From the NCBI GenBank assembly GCA_900095835.1, contig LT608321.1, positions 2,106,127 to 2,170,126 of the forward strand: 64,000 nucleotides of DNA, in the 5' to 3' direction. The notes beneath the pieces were generated by a model. The model did no database searches. It saw nothing but the letters and a program-made list of their open reading frames with translations, and was not told the origin of the DNA. Every line of letters starts with the position of its first letter. Positions within the stretch are counted from its first letter, which is position 1. This document shows, one piece after another, positions 1-8,931 of the stretch. The position numbers were made by a program, and so were the translations under genes. The DNA is from Ihuprevotella massiliensis. GTDB taxonomy: Bacteria > Bacteroidota > Bacteroidia > Bacteroidales > Bacteroidaceae.

Positions 1-777
1 GCCCACGACTTCGCAAAGGATGTTGGCACCACGTTGCACGGCACTTTCGTAGCTCTCTACCACCAAGGCAGCAGCACCACCACTGGGGATGAGACCATCG
101 CGCTCGGCATCGAAGGGGCGAGAAGCTCGTTGGGGTTCGTCCATACGTTTGGAGAAAGCTCCCAGTGCGTCGAAGGTTGCCATGGAATAGTGGTTGACTT
201 CTTGCGCGCCGCCGCAAAGGACGAGGTCTTGCAAGCCTTGGCGGATGAGCATATACGCCAAACCGATGGAGTGACTGCCGCTGGCGCAAGCTGCACTCAC
301 GGTGAAGTTGATGCCGCGCAGGCGGAAGATGGTGCTGAGGTTCATCGTCACGGTGGAGTTCATGGACTGGAAGATGAATCCACTGCCAAGAAGTGCGCTA
401 TCATGCTTGTCGTTCATGATGTTGGCAGCCTCAATCACGGGTTTCGCTGAGGAATCATTGCCAAAGATACAGCCGATTTCGCGACTGTCGAGCATAGCCT
501 CGTCGATGCCTGCCATAGACAATGCCTCGCGCGACGCCATATAGGCAAACTCTCCTTCCTCGGCTAGTCCAGTGCGTAGGCGACGATCGAGCACGCCTTT
601 AAGTTTGGGACGCTCCACTAAGCCGGTGAGGGACGATTGGTAGCCATATTCTGTGCGCAAAGGGTCGATGCCAATGCCGCTTCGTCCTTCGCGCAGGGCT
701 TGAGTGACGGAGGGGCAGTCGGTGCCTAGGCAAGACCAGATGCCGATGCCGGTGATGACGACGCGAGGTTGTGACAT
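1..777 (-). CDS. beta-ketoacyl-ACP synthase, 3' end beyond window
   Basis: Condensing enzyme of the FabF/FabB superfamily that extends an acyl chain by decarboxylative Claisen condensation. 259 codons are visible and the frame is still open at base 1, so the C-terminus with the catalytic histidines is missing. The N-terminus MSQPRVVITGIGIWSC and the nucleophile motif SAACASGSHSIG (Cys about residue 164) are clear. The start ATG at 777 directly precedes the conserved VVITGIG strand. It lies downstream of fabG on the same strand, 280 bases away. From memory, the FGNDSSAKPVIEA and FQSMNSTVTMNLS segments resemble the KS of Bacteroidetes aryl-polyene/flexirubin-type clusters more than housekeeping FabF; this is inference and the rest of the cluster would lie to the left. 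Confidence 0.9.
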   Translation of the reverse strand, partial: MSQPRVVITGIGIWSCLGTDCPSVTQALREGRSGIGIDPLRTEYGYQSSLTGLVERPKLKGVLDRRLRTGLAEEGEFAYMASREALSMAGIDEAMLDSREIGCIFGNDSSAKPVIEAANIMNDKHDSALLGSGFIFQSMNSTVTMNLSTIFRLRGINFTVSAACASGSHSIGLAYMLIRQGLQDLVLCGGAQEVNHYSMATFDALGAFSKRMDEPQRASRPFDAERDGLIPSGGAAALVVESYESAVQRGANILCEVVG

Positions 778-831
778 AGGGAAGAAGATATTATAGGAAT
801 TGAAGAATCAAGAGAAGGTAGGTTGCAGTCT

Positions 832-919
832 GTACTTCCGTGCGGAATTTAGAAATCTCGGTAGTGAATATCTGAAATCTACGAAAGTATACGCAGGAAT
901 CTTCGAGAAAATACGCAAA
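832..919. repeat. 22-bp degenerate tandem array (about 4 units)
   Basis: The word AATCT recurs at 854, 876 and 898, exactly 22 bases apart, with similar flanks (AATCTCGGTAGTGAATATC, AATCTACGAAAGTATACGC, AATCTTCGAGAAAATACGC). It fills most of the 280-base gap between fabG and the ketoacyl synthase. It has no coding role that I can see. Confidence 0.7.
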
Positions 920-1057
920 AGACTGGATGGAACTGCAGGAAGACCGGAAAAATCACGTCAGCCACTACGAGGGGGCAACTAAAATGAGGTGAGAGAAAGG
1001 ATGTTCAATGGGATTTTCCCCTTTAGCCTTCAAAAGAAAGTTGCCCAACGAGGGAGA

Positions 1058-1786
1058 TTAGGTGTGGAGTCCTCCGTTGATGTTGATGACTTCGCCCGTG
1101 ATGTAGGCGGCATCGTCGGAGGCGAGGAAGGCGGTGAGGGCTGCAACTTCGTCGGCTGTGCCGAAGCGGCGAAGCGGAACAAGTTTGCGGAGTTCTTTTT
1201 CATCGAGTTCAGCGGTCATGTCGCTGGTGATGAAGCCAGGGGCAATGGCATTGACTGTGATGCCGCGCGGACCAACTTCTTGAGCTAGTGCCTTGGTGGC
1301 GCCGATGAGAGCGGCTTTGGCTGCGGAATAATTCACTTGTCCTGCCAAACCTTTCACACCCGAAAGGGAAGAAATGTTGATGATGCGTCCCTTGCGTTGG
1401 GTCATCATGCCTTTGAGCACGCGGCGGGTGAGGTAGAAGAAGCCATTGAGCGTGGTGTCTAGCACGGAGTGCCAGTCGGTGTCGGGCATGAAGATGAGGA
1501 GATTGTCGTGGCGGATGCCGGCATTGTTGACCAAAACTTCAATGCTGTCGGAGGGGTGAGCAGTTTCCCAGTTTTCCACAGCGGATTCAATGGCTTGTGG
1601 GTTTGCCATATCGCAAGGGAAGAGTTCGCCAGAACCACCTTGTGCCTCGATAAGTGCGAGTGTTTCGCGTGCGGCAGCTTCGTTGCTGACATAATTGATG
1701 AGTATGGACCAGCCGGCTTGCGACAATCGCAAGCAGATGGCGCGACCGATGCCGCGAGAACCGCCAGTGACGAGGGCGTATTGCAT
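1058..1786 (-). CDS. fabG: 3-oxoacyl-ACP reductase (FabG-type SDR)
   Basis: Short-chain dehydrogenase/reductase of 242 aa that reduces 3-oxoacyl-ACP with NADPH. The Rossmann glycine motif TGGSRGIG is at residues 7-14, the NNAG motif follows, and the catalytic Ser...Tyr-x-x-x-Lys is present as YSAAK. The C-terminal VNAIAPGFI and GGLHT end are family typical. An in-frame extension to a TTG at 1882 exists, but the ATG at 1786 (MQYALVTGG) gives the normal SDR length. It precedes the beta-ketoacyl synthase on the same strand, so the two probably form part of an acyl-chain cluster, perhaps aryl polyene. A TATCTTTG box on the minus strand at 1895-1902 could be its promoter. Confidence 0.9.
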   Translation of the reverse strand: MQYALVTGGSRGIGRAICLRLSQAGWSILINYVSNEAAARETLALIEAQGGSGELFPCDMANPQAIESAVENWETAHPSDSIEVLVNNAGIRHDNLLIFMPDTDWHSVLDTTLNGFFYLTRRVLKGMMTQRKGRIINISSLSGVKGLAGQVNYSAAKAALIGATKALAQEVGPRGITVNAIAPGFITSDMTAELDEKELRKLVPLRRFGTADEVAALTAFLASDDAAYITGEVININGGLHT

Positions 1787-1894
1787 GGAGAATAGTTGAG
1801 TTCGTGAATAATGGGGCCTGCGTTGTCGCAGAGGAGTATTGCTACATTCCGACATAACGGAGAGGCTCTCCTTTGGGGACAAGCATTATAAAAG

Positions 1895-1902
1895 CAAAGA
1901 TA
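1895..1902 (-). promoter_or_regulatory. putative -7 box for fabG
   Basis: TATCTTTG on the minus strand matches the Bacteroidetes TAnnTTTG element. No clear TTG is seen 20 bases upstream. It would leave a leader of about 100 bases before the ATG at 1786. Confidence 0.4.
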
Positions 1903-1979
1903 CAAAAAAGTGGGGAGTAAAGGTGGCGAATCACTTTTGTTTTTCGAAAAATCTCCATGGTCCTTACGTGAAAGTCTGG

Positions 1980-2084
1980 TGCTTGGGAGAGAATTTCAGA
2001 TGCTTAAGAAGGAATTTCAGATATTTGGGAAAGAAAGTATGATGTTCTTTAAGGGAAGTATGATGTATGAGCGTGTCTTTCGCA
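1980..2084. repeat. 21-bp degenerate tandem array (5 units)
   Basis: Five consecutive 21-base blocks start at 1980, 2001, 2022, 2043 and 2064. The first two share TGCTT...GAATTTCAGA; the third and fourth share the ending AAGTATGA. It is the main content of the 445-base gap between fabG and the OmpA gene. No gene is seen here. Confidence 0.7.
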
Positions 2085-2157
2085 GCTATGGTCTTGCTTA
2101 GTGTGCAGGGCAGTTCCCAAATGACTGATGCATTTGGAAAGACATTGTGAAGGGTGC

Positions 2158-2195
2158 AAAAAAAGTCGCTCCCAGTCTTGCGACTGAGAGCGACT
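2158..2195 (-). terminator. Rho-independent terminator of the OmpA gene
   Basis: Perfect 8-bp stem AGTCGCTC/GAGCGACT (2164-2171 with 2188-2195). Read on the minus strand it is followed by a run of seven T. It lies about 37 bases beyond the stop of the OmpA gene. Confidence 0.85.
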
Positions 2196-2231
2196 ACTAT
2201 GAATAACTATGAAAACAAATGTTCGTAGTGA

Positions 2232-3338
2232 TTATTCAGCGATGCAGATAACTACACGGTTGTCGTTGTTCACGCTGAAAGGTTGAACAGTATCACCCTT
2301 AGCATCCTTGATGATGCGGTTTGCAGGGATGTTCTTCTTCACGAGTTCGTTGAACACAGCGTTAGCACGTTGCTTAGAAAGACGAGCGTTGATGGTCTTG
2401 TTACCAGTACCCTTGTCAGCGTAACCGGTGATAGCCACCTTAGCGTTAGGATTAGCGTTGAGGAAGTCTACCACTTCTTGTACCTTCACCAATTCAGAAG
2501 GACGAACCTTTGCAGAGTTGATGAGGAAGAATACGTTGCGAGTGAGAGGTTCTACCTTCACAGGCTCGGGTTTATATTCTTCTGCAACAATAGTAGGAGC
2601 AGGAGCAACTTCTTCTACGGGCTCGGGAGCAGGTTGCACAGGTTCAGGAACTGCTATAGCCACGGGCACTGGAGTAGAGAGCTTGCCAAGACGGAAGGTG
2701 AAACCACCGAAGAGGTTAGTTTGCCAGTCGAGGTTGTCGCCATCCTTAGAGTTGAAACGGTCGCTAGTAACAGAAGCGAGGGCTTCGATGTTGAAGCTAA
2801 CGCGCTTGCTGAGACGGAAGTCTACGTTTGCACCGAAACGACCAGACACGAGGTTAAGCGTGTTGCTGTTCCAGATGAGGAGGAGTTCGTGTGGAGAAGC
2901 TGCCTTAGCATCGAGAGCTTCCTTGTTGTCGAAGCCATGGATGTAACCAGCACCAACGAAAGCGTTTACAGAAACGCAACGGTTGGGGTTGTAACCTGCG
3001 AAGAGGTTAGAGAGGTTGAACATACCATCAAGACCAGCAGTACCATAGTTCCACTTGTAGTGTTGGGGAGTGTGGTCGTAGTCCCAGCCGTTCTTACCTT
3101 GCCAGCCGCTAACGTGACCGCGGAGGTTGAAGACAGGAGTAAATTGATAACCGAGGTGAAGACCTGCAGCAGGAGTGATTACGTCACCCAAAGTCTTGTG
3201 TTCACCATGAGAATAGCCGATACCACCTTGAAGACCAAGCGTCCAGTGGGGATGGAACTTCTCTTTGGGAGCATCTTGAGCGGCTGCGCTGAGCGAAAAT
3301 GCAGCAAGGGCAGCAACGAGGATAGATTTGAATTGCAT
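2232..3338 (-). CDS. OmpA-family outer-membrane porin
   Basis: 368 aa, probably an abundant outer-membrane protein linking the membrane to peptidoglycan. A signal peptide (MQFKSILVAALAAFSLSAAAQ) is followed by a beta-barrel region with alternating aromatic strands. A proline/glutamate-rich linker (roughly 215-262) and an OmpA peptidoglycan-binding domain (about 268-368) complete it; the latter carries NVFFLINSAKVRP, ITGYADKGTG and a conserved arginine near NDNRVV. The start at 3338 is chosen because it begins the signal peptide; the frame extends upstream without homology. It is monocistronic, with a strong terminator and a good promoter over 300 bases upstream, so the mRNA would have a long leader. 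Exact orthology (e.g. to OprF or Omp40/41) cannot be set here. Confidence 0.92.
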   Translation of the reverse strand: MQFKSILVAALAAFSLSAAAQDAPKEKFHPHWTLGLQGGIGYSHGEHKTLGDVITPAAGLHLGYQFTPVFNLRGHVSGWQGKNGWDYDHTPQHYKWNYGTAGLDGMFNLSNLFAGYNPNRCVSVNAFVGAGYIHGFDNKEALDAKAASPHELLLIWNSNTLNLVSGRFGANVDFRLSKRVSFNIEALASVTSDRFNSKDGDNLDWQTNLFGGFTFRLGKLSTPVPVAIAVPEPVQPAPEPVEEVAPAPTIVAEEYKPEPVKVEPLTRNVFFLINSAKVRPSELVKVQEVVDFLNANPNAKVAITGYADKGTGNKTINARLSKQRANAVFNELVKKNIPANRIIKDAKGDTVQPFSVNNDNRVVICIAE

Positions 3339-3652
3339 AATATCTTTTTTTGAGTTTGTTGTTCTGATGCGATAGTGGAAAGACGTCCTGAGCAAATACA
3401 ATGAAAACACTCACTGGTGACAGGGCCACACCTCGGAGGGTGAGTGTCGTGAGTGGTGCTTCAGTGTCTAGACAAAAGGACGGACTTGGAGCGGGAAAGG
3501 AGTTTCCTGAGGATACTTACGACAAAACGCTTGACCTTCGGGCAATGGGGCGAACTCAGCTGGTCTGTGCTGGTGTGCCTATTTCTATGGAGGTGCGTTC
3601 AAATCGGAGAATATCAGAGGATTTCACCTATCGCTGTACTGTCTTTTGCGTG

Positions 3653-3683
3653 CAAAGGTAGTTGTTTTTGCTATATGCCCCAA
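3653..3683 (-). promoter_or_regulatory. Bacteroidetes-type promoter for the OmpA gene
   Basis: On the minus strand, TTG at 3683-3681, 20 bases, then TACCTTTG at 3660-3653, followed by C. Predicted transcription start is near 3646, about 308 bases before the ATG. The remaining 3339-3652 region contains no gene I can support and would be the 5' leader. Confidence 0.65.
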
Positions 3684-3808
3684 TGTTTTTACAGAAAAAA
3701 ACGTATTTCGTGGCAATAATATAGCAAAATTGCACGTTATAGCCGAAAAAATCGCGGTTTTTTCCGCGGTTTTTTCAACTTATTTTTTTCGCACTACGCG
3801 ATATCTGT

Positions 3809-4831
3809 TTATTTTCCTGCGAGAGAGGGGTCGTTTTTCACCAACCATTCAGCGATTTGCACGGCATTGAGTGCTGCGCCTTTCTTGATTTGGTCGCTCA
3901 CCAACCAGAGGGTTAAGCCATTGGGGTGGGCGAGGTCTTTGCGGATACGCCCAACGAAGACGTCGTCGCAGCTTTCGAGCAGCAAAGGCATGGGATATTG
4001 GCGCTCTGCAGGATTGTCGAGCAAGGTGAGACCTTCGCCGTTTGCGATAGCTTCACGCGCTGCCTCCACAGTGATGGGGCTTTCTGTTTCCAACCAAATG
4101 GACTCTGCGTGGTTGCGCATTGTTGGCACGCGCACGCAAGTAGCGCTCACCTCGATGTCACTGTGCATAATTTTGCGCGTCTCGTTGTACATCTTCATCT
4201 CCTCCTTCGTATATCCGTTGTCGCAGAATACATCGATTTGAGGAATTACGTTGTAGGCAAGTTGGTAAGCGAACTTCTCCACGTGAGGTTCTTCGCCATT
4301 AGCCAGCGCTTTTTGTTGAGCCACGAGTTCATCCATAGCTGCTTGTCCAGCGCCAGAAGCCGATTGGTAGCTCGAAACGTGCACACGGCGGATATGGCTC
4401 AAGCGTTCGATGGCTTGTAAAGCTACGACCATCATGATGGTGGTGCAGTTGGGATTGGCGATGATGCCGCGAGGGCGTACGAGGGCATCAGTAGCGTTGC
4501 ATTCGGGCACTACGAGGGGCACATCTTCATCCATGCGGAAAGCGCTAGAGTTGTCGATCATCACAGCGCCATACTTGGTGATGTCTTCGGCAAACTCCTT
4601 TGAAGTGCCGGCACCAGCACTAGTAAATGCGATGTCGATGTCTTTGAAATCATCTGTACCATGGCACAATTCGCGCACTTTGATTTCTTCGCCGCGGAAA
4701 GAGTAGGAAGTTCCAGCACTTCGTTTCGAACCGAAGAGACGAAGTTCTTCGATAGGGAAATTGCGCTCGGCCAATGTGCGCAAAAATTCTTGACCTACGG
4801 CACCACTGGCGCCCACGATGGCTACTTTCAT
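3809..4831 (-). CDS. asd: aspartate-semialdehyde dehydrogenase
   Basis: 340 aa, cytoplasmic. Converts aspartyl-4-phosphate to aspartate-4-semialdehyde with NADPH in the pathway to lysine/diaminopimelate, threonine and methionine. The N-terminal dinucleotide motif is [11 protein letters not shown]. The catalytic cysteine is Cys129 in ANPNCTT, and the [11 protein letters not shown] segment and an active-site histidine region near [12 protein letters not shown] are present. Length and start ([10 protein letters not shown]) are normal for the family. It stands alone on the minus strand; the divergent cation antiporter begins about 250 bases away. A TACTTTTG box at 4947-4954 (minus) may drive it. 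Confidence 0.96.
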   Translation of the reverse strand: MKVAIVGASGAVGQEFLRTLAERNFPIEELRLFGSKRSAGTSYSFRGEEIKVRELCHGTDDFKDIDIAFTSAGAGTSKEFAEDITKYGAVMIDNSSAFRMDEDVPLVVPECNATDALVRPRGIIANPNCTTIMMVVALQAIERLSHIRRVHVSSYQSASGAGQAAMDELVAQQKALANGEEPHVEKFAYQLAYNVIPQIDVFCDNGYTKEEMKMYNETRKIMHSDIEVSATCVRVPTMRNHAESIWLETESPITVEAAREAIANGEGLTLLDNPAERQYPMPLLLESCDDVFVGRIRKDLAHPNGLTLWLVSDQIKKGAALNAVQIAEWLVKNDPSLAGK

Positions 4832-4946
4832 TGTTGCGAATAAAGATGAGGAAGAAGGGAAGGATGAAGTGGCTTATACAATATATATAGGCATACGCTT
4901 CACATTTTTGTGTACTTCTTCCGTGAGAATTTATTGTTTTATGCTG

Positions 4947-4954
4947 CAAAAGTA
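4947..4954 (-). promoter_or_regulatory. putative -7 box for asd
   Basis: TACTTTTG on the minus strand in the divergent region between asd and the antiporter gene. There is no obvious TTG at the expected distance. Confidence 0.4.
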
Positions 4955-5082
4955 TCAATTTATCTTCAGAAATCGTGCTTAGTCTGCCATTTTTTTTGTT
5001 CCTTTGCTGCAAAACGTATAGTTTGCAGTGTATAATCTTGCAATCTTATCAGTGAATATGCCAAAACCCTCCATTGTCCTTT

Positions 5083-7104
5083 ATGCTGCTTCCCACCGAA
5101 CCCCTCATCACTAACCCCACATGGATTGTGCTCGTCGTGTTGGGCTTGATTCTTTTCACACCGATGGTGCTCGAACGGCTCAAAATTCCCTCCATCGTGG
5201 GCCTCATTGTGGCGGGGATGCTCGTAGGGCCGCATGGGGTCTACCTGCTTTCGCGCGATGCCTCCTTTGAAATCTTCGGCAAGGTGGGACTTTACTACAT
5301 CATGTTCTTGGCATCGCTCGGCATGAACCTTACCGACGTGCAACGTTATCGGTGGGGCGCGCTGGCTTTTGGCTCTATCTCCTTTGCACTTCCCATGGCG
5401 CTCGGCTTTCTTGCCAATCGCTGGGGATTGGGTTTGAGTTTACCTGCTGCGGTGCTCGTGGCTGCCATGTATTCTGGACACACTCTGCTCACCTATCCCC
5501 TAGTGATGCGGTGGGGCTTGGCACGTCATCGCTCGGTCGGCATGGCGGTGGGCGGAACTATCCTTACCAATGTCCTGACCCTCGTAGTGCTCGCCGTGGT
5601 GGGTGGAATGTTCAAGCCCGATGGTGGAGATTTCAACGTGTGGCACCTATTGGGGCGCGTGGCTCTCGTCACTGCCGGACTGTTTTTGTTGATGCCCTCG
5701 CTGGCGCGTTGGTTTTTCCGTCGTTTCGATGAGGGAGTGGTGCAATATGTCTTCGTGCTCGTCCTGGTCTTCTTGGGAGCTGGGCTCATGGAATGGGCTG
5801 GAATGGAAGGGCTTCTCGGTGCCTTCCTCGTGGGCATCGTGCTCAATCGCGAAATCCCTGCTGTGGGACCGCTGATGCAGCGCATCGAGTTTGTGGGAAA
5901 TGCCCTCTTCATTCCCTATTTCCTCATTGGGGTAGGCATGATTATCAATCTGCACGCCATCCTCTCGGGTTGGCACATCGCCGCCATGGCTTTGGCAATG
6001 ATCATTGTCGGAACGGCGGGCAAACTTCTCGCAGCGCAGTTGGTGGGACGGGCTTTGCAATTTTCCGCCACTGAGAGGAACATGGTGGGCGGACTGAGCA
6101 CCGCGCGCGCGGCTTCGGCACTGGCGATTGCCATGGTGGGATATGAAATCATTTTGCCCGACGGAAAGCATCTGCTCAACGAAGATGTGGTAGGTGCTGC
6201 CATGATGCTCATCTTGGGATCGTGCATCATTGCCTCCGCGCTCACGGAGCGTGCTGCTCGCCAACTCATGCTTTCGGGTGCCACGCTCGCCACTTCTGCC
6301 GAAAACGAAGAGAAAGACTCGCTCGTGGTGGCTTTGGCAAATCCGCGCATGGTGATTCCCATGACCAATATGGCGTTGATGCTGCGCAGTGCGTCGGCAA
6401 CTTCGCAACTCACTGCCGTGAGCGTGGTGCTCTCTGACGATGCCGAAGAGCGTGCTGTCGCACAGCAAGGTCTGGACTACGCAGCGAAAATGGCGGCTAC
6501 GGTGGGAGTGCGCATGCAAACTCATTGCCGCCGCTCGGTGAATGCCGTGACGGGCATCGTGCACACGGCAGGAGAGCACGAGGCTTCCGACATATTGATT
6601 GGGCTTCATCAGAAGAAATCCATCTCTGCCACCTTCTTTGGCAAGTTTGCCACCGACCTTTTCGAAGCGGCTTCGCAGCAAATTATGGTCTATCGTCCCT
6701 TGGTGCCCATCCACTCTTTGCGCCGTATGCACATCGTCGTGCCTCGAAGTGGCGAATACGATCCCGGTTTCCGCCATTGGGCTACGCGTCTTGCCACCCT
6801 CTCGGTGCAGTTGTCGTGCCGCATCTCGGTCTATGGTGCACCGGAGACGATGGAGGCGCTGCGCAAGATTTGGGAATCGTCGAAACAAAAGCCTGAGGTG
6901 GAATATCACGACTTCACTTCGTGGGATGACCTTCTCCCTTTGGCTTCTCGCCTGCGTTCCGACCACCTGGCGGTCTTCATCTCTGCCCGTCGTGGTATGC
7001 CGTCGCACCACCGCTATCTCGACCAACTTCCCATGCAAATCGAACGCTATTTCTCCATGCGTAGTTGGATGATTGTCCTTCCCAAAATAGATGCTAGGCA
7101 TTAG
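5083..7104 (+). CDS. CPA2-family cation:proton antiporter
   Basis: 673 aa inner-membrane antiporter exchanging Na+ or K+ for H+, of the KefB/NapA superfamily. The first about 400 residues contain many hydrophobic helices with the LKIPSIVGLIVAGMLVGP motif typical of the family. The C-terminal 250 residues look like tandem universal-stress-protein-like soluble domains, as in Bacteroidetes members. The ATG at 5083 is preferred to an in-frame TTG at 5074. The stop codon at 7102-7104 falls at the edge of a 7-bp TAGACGT repeat array. Transported ion is unknown. It is a single gene, divergent from asd. Confidence 0.9.
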   Translation: MLLPTEPLITNPTWIVLVVLGLILFTPMVLERLKIPSIVGLIVAGMLVGPHGVYLLSRDASFEIFGKVGLYYIMFLASLGMNLTDVQRYRWGALAFGSISFALPMALGFLANRWGLGLSLPAAVLVAAMYSGHTLLTYPLVMRWGLARHRSVGMAVGGTILTNVLTLVVLAVVGGMFKPDGGDFNVWHLLGRVALVTAGLFLLMPSLARWFFRRFDEGVVQYVFVLVLVFLGAGLMEWAGMEGLLGAFLVGIVLNREIPAVGPLMQRIEFVGNALFIPYFLIGVGMIINLHAILSGWHIAAMALAMIIVGTAGKLLAAQLVGRALQFSATERNMVGGLSTARAASALAIAMVGYEIILPDGKHLLNEDVVGAAMMLILGSCIIASALTERAARQLMLSGATLATSAENEEKDSLVVALANPRMVIPMTNMALMLRSASATSQLTAVSVVLSDDAEERAVAQQGLDYAAKMAATVGVRMQTHCRRSVNAVTGIVHTAGEHEASDILIGLHQKKSISATFFGKFATDLFEAASQQIMVYRPLVPIHSLRRMHIVVPRSGEYDPGFRHWATRLATLSVQLSCRISVYGAPETMEALRKIWESSKQKPEVEYHDFTSWDDLLPLASRLRSDHLAVFISARRGMPSHHRYLDQLPMQIERYFSMRSWMIVLPKIDARH

Positions 7105-7137
7105 ACTTTAGACGTTAGAAATTAGACGTTAGAGATA
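7103..7137. repeat. 7-bp TAGACGT/CTAAYGT array, copy 1
   Basis: Five heptamers of the type TAGACGT follow each other directly after (and touching) the stop codon of the antiporter gene. An inverted copy of the same array lies at 7495-7550, so the two bracket the region holding a 21-bp array. Confidence 0.75.
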
Positions 7138-7295
7138 TGCTGTGGCACTTTGGTGATAAGCTGTTATAACTTAGTACTCGAGGAATTTGCACTCCAAAAG
7201 AAGTTGCCCCAAAATGCAAGGAAAGGACGAGAAAATCCGACTGTGCCAACTGACAAATCCGCCCCTTGTAAGACTATAGTTGGAGAGTTCACGGC

Positions 7296-7400
7296 AAAAA
7301 GTCCGACGTTTCTCAAAAAACGTTGGACTTTTTCCAAAAAACGTGGGAGATTTTCTGAAAAACGTCGGAGTTTTTTTTAAAAACGTGGGAGATTTTTTTT
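7296..7400. repeat. 21-bp AAAACGTSGGAG family array, locus A
   Basis: About five 21-base units of the type AAAACGTGGGAGATTTTCT, partly in inverted form at the left end (GTCCGACGTTTCT opposite AACGTTGGAC), so local hairpins are possible. It is one of seven loci of the same family in the window. Open frames through it are an effect of the 7-codon period. Confidence 0.85.
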
Positions 7401-7494
7401 CGCCCTCGCCTTGCACCTTGTCGAAAGACGTAGAAATGATGTGGAAAGGCTTGATTTTCAGTATCAATTCTCCAAGGCTCAATGGTTAACTTCC

Positions 7495-7550
7495 CATCTC
7501 TAACGACTAACGTCCCATTTCTAACGTCTACTCTCTAGCGTCTAACATTA
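7495..7550. repeat. 7-bp CTAAYGT array, copy 2 (inverted)
   Basis: Heptamer-like repeats CTAACGT, CTAACGA and similar, reverse complementary to the copy at 7103. The unit is degenerate. Together with the 21-bp array it accounts for most of the 528-base gap before the Fur gene. Confidence 0.7.
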
Positions 7551-7578
7551 TTTTGCAGGTAAAAATCGTTTGCGATGC

Positions 7579-7609
7579 TTGGTTTCCCAAAAAGGAATTT
7601 GTAATTTTG
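7579..7609 (+). promoter_or_regulatory. promoter of the Fur-family gene
   Basis: TTG at 7579-7581, 20 bases, TAATTTTG at 7602-7609. Predicted start near 7616, giving a leader of under 20 bases to the ATG at 7633. Confidence 0.7.
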
Positions 7610-7632
7610 CCCTAGACATAACACTCCCCTTC

Positions 7633-8058
7633 ATGCAAGAAAAAGAGGTCTACGAATATCTCACCGCACACGGCGTGAAAGCCTCCGTGCAGCGCGTGGC
7701 GGTGATGCAATATCTACTGCAACAGATGGGACATCCCACCGTAGACGAGATTTATCAAGCCTTGGTGGACCACATTCCTACGCTATCCAAGACTACCGTT
7801 TACAACACCCTCCGCCTACTCATGGAGCATGGCGTGGTGCGTATGCTCACCATCGACGGCAAAAATGCCAATTTCGATGGGGTGACGGAGCCGCATGCCC
7901 ACTTTCTTTGCCATAAATGTGGGAGAATCTTCAACATAGAGTCGCCGTCCGACTTGCTGGCTGCGCCACCTTCTGCACCGAAAGGCTTTACGATCGAGAC
8001 TGCCGATTTGTATTATCGGGGCGTATGTTCCGACTGTTTGGCACAACAAGACACATGA
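7633..8058 (+). CDS. Fur-family metal/peroxide-responsive repressor
   Basis: 141 aa cytoplasmic transcription regulator. The N-terminal winged helix (residues about 1-75) includes KTTVYNTLRLL, the usual recognition-helix segment. The C-terminal dimerisation domain has the structural zinc ligands Cys93-x-x-Cys96 and Cys132-x-x-Cys135, and HAHFLC. The ATG at 7633 starts a standard Fur N-terminus and fits the promoter; a longer frame from 7570 would overlap the promoter. PerR and Fur cannot be told apart reliably from this. It is followed by a strong terminator, so it is monocistronic. Confidence 0.92.
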   Translation: MQEKEVYEYLTAHGVKASVQRVAVMQYLLQQMGHPTVDEIYQALVDHIPTLSKTTVYNTLRLLMEHGVVRMLTIDGKNANFDGVTEPHAHFLCHKCGRIFNIESPSDLLAAPPSAPKGFTIETADLYYRGVCSDCLAQQDT

Positions 8059-8065
8059 CCAATAA

Positions 8066-8094
8066 AAAAGATGGAGCCTTGCGCCCCATCTTTT
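8066..8094 (+). terminator. Rho-independent terminator after the Fur gene
   Basis: Stem AAAAGATGG/CCATCTTTT at 8066-8074 and 8086-8094, ending in a T tract. Confidence 0.8.
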
Positions 8095-8182
8095 GTTGTT
8101 GATAGCCCCACCTTCGGAGCGACATCGCCCATCGTGGGCAAAGCGTTGCCAACCGTGGCTTATCCCAAACCCAGTAACACCT

Positions 8183-8211
8183 CACGGTCTAATGACCGAT
8201 AGGGGATTATC
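8183..8211. repeat. MITE end fragment (copy M7)
   Basis: Contains ACGGTCTAATGACCGAT, the right inverted end of the roughly 200-bp element described at 27232. It overlaps the stop codon of the exonuclease gene (8207-8209). Confidence 0.6.
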
Positions 8212-8698
8212 CCAGTTGCAAAGCGATGCAGGCACACGCCTCGGCATCGGCGAGCGCGTGGTGGTGATGCGTCAAATCATAGCCGCACTCCGCAGCCACT
8301 GTGTGGAGTTGGTGATTTTCCAGTAGTGGAAAGGCCTTGCGCGCCATCTGCAAGGTGTCGAAAAAGAGATAATCTGGATAGTCCATCTGATAAACACGGA
8401 AGGCGGCTTTCAAACAGCCTTCGTCAAAGCGGCTATTGTGCGCCACCAAAGGCAAATCGCCAATGAGGGGAGCAATTTCTTCCCACACTTTACTGAAAAC
8501 TTCCGCGTTGTCCGTGTCCTTGGCAGACAATCCATGGACGCGCGTGTTGTGGTAGCAATAATAATTAGGCTCAGGCTGGATGAGAGCATAGTGCTTTTGT
8601 ACAATTTCTCCATGGCGCACCACCACGATGCCCACAGAACAAACGCTACTGCGGACATTATTGGCAGTTTCAAAGTCGATGGCTACAAAATCTTGCAT
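8207..8698 (-). CDS. DEDDh 3'-5' exonuclease (DnaQ-like)
   Basis: 163 aa, a stand-alone exonuclease of the DnaQ/epsilon superfamily acting on DNA or RNA 3' ends. Catalytic residues are visible: Asp8 and Glu10 in IDFET, Asp92 in HNSRFDEGC, and His146 with Asp151 in HHALADA. Length equals the bare exonuclease domain; no BRCT or polymerase domain follows. The stop codon lies inside a fragment of a repeated element. It is convergent with the Fur gene. Confidence 0.9.
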   Translation of the reverse strand: MQDFVAIDFETANNVRSSVCSVGIVVVRHGEIVQKHYALIQPEPNYYCYHNTRVHGLSAKDTDNAEVFSKVWEEIAPLIGDLPLVAHNSRFDEGCLKAAFRVYQMDYPDYLFFDTLQMARKAFPLLENHQLHTVAAECGYDLTHHHHALADAEACACIALQLG

Positions 8699-8773
8699 AG
8701 TTGTGAGGAGGAAATAGAGTGATTTTCGCGAGTGTCAAGCACCCATCACGACAAAGGTAGGAAGTAATTTTCA

Positions 8774-8857
8774 AAAATAGCCTTGCTCCGTTGGGAAATC
8801 TCTGTTGGTGAGGACGAAATCTCCCTGGCTTTGCAAGAAAAAAGCCTACAATATGCC
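8774..8857. repeat. 21-bp degenerate tandem array (4 units)
   Basis: The motif GAAATCTC/GAAAAAAG recurs at 8795, 8816 and 8837, with a weaker match at 8774, all 21 bases apart. It lies between the exonuclease and the LolD-like gene. Confidence 0.55.
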
Positions 8858-8931
8858 ACCACCTCCCGAGAAATGAGTAAATTCGCAGAAACAACTATAG
8901 ATTAACTGGCTTGAAAGCAGATAACCTCCAC

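Noticed and set aside
1058-1882. A longer FabG starting at the TTG at 1882
   Set aside because: The extra 32 residues are unlike SDR N-termini and end exactly before the canonical start.
5647-7101. Long minus-strand open frame (over 480 codons)
   Set aside because: Antisense to the cation antiporter gene, with charged, low-complexity translation and no homology.
7280-7489. Plus-strand frame with KNVGDFF repeats
   Set aside because: Same explanation: the intergenic 21-bp array, no start context or homologue.
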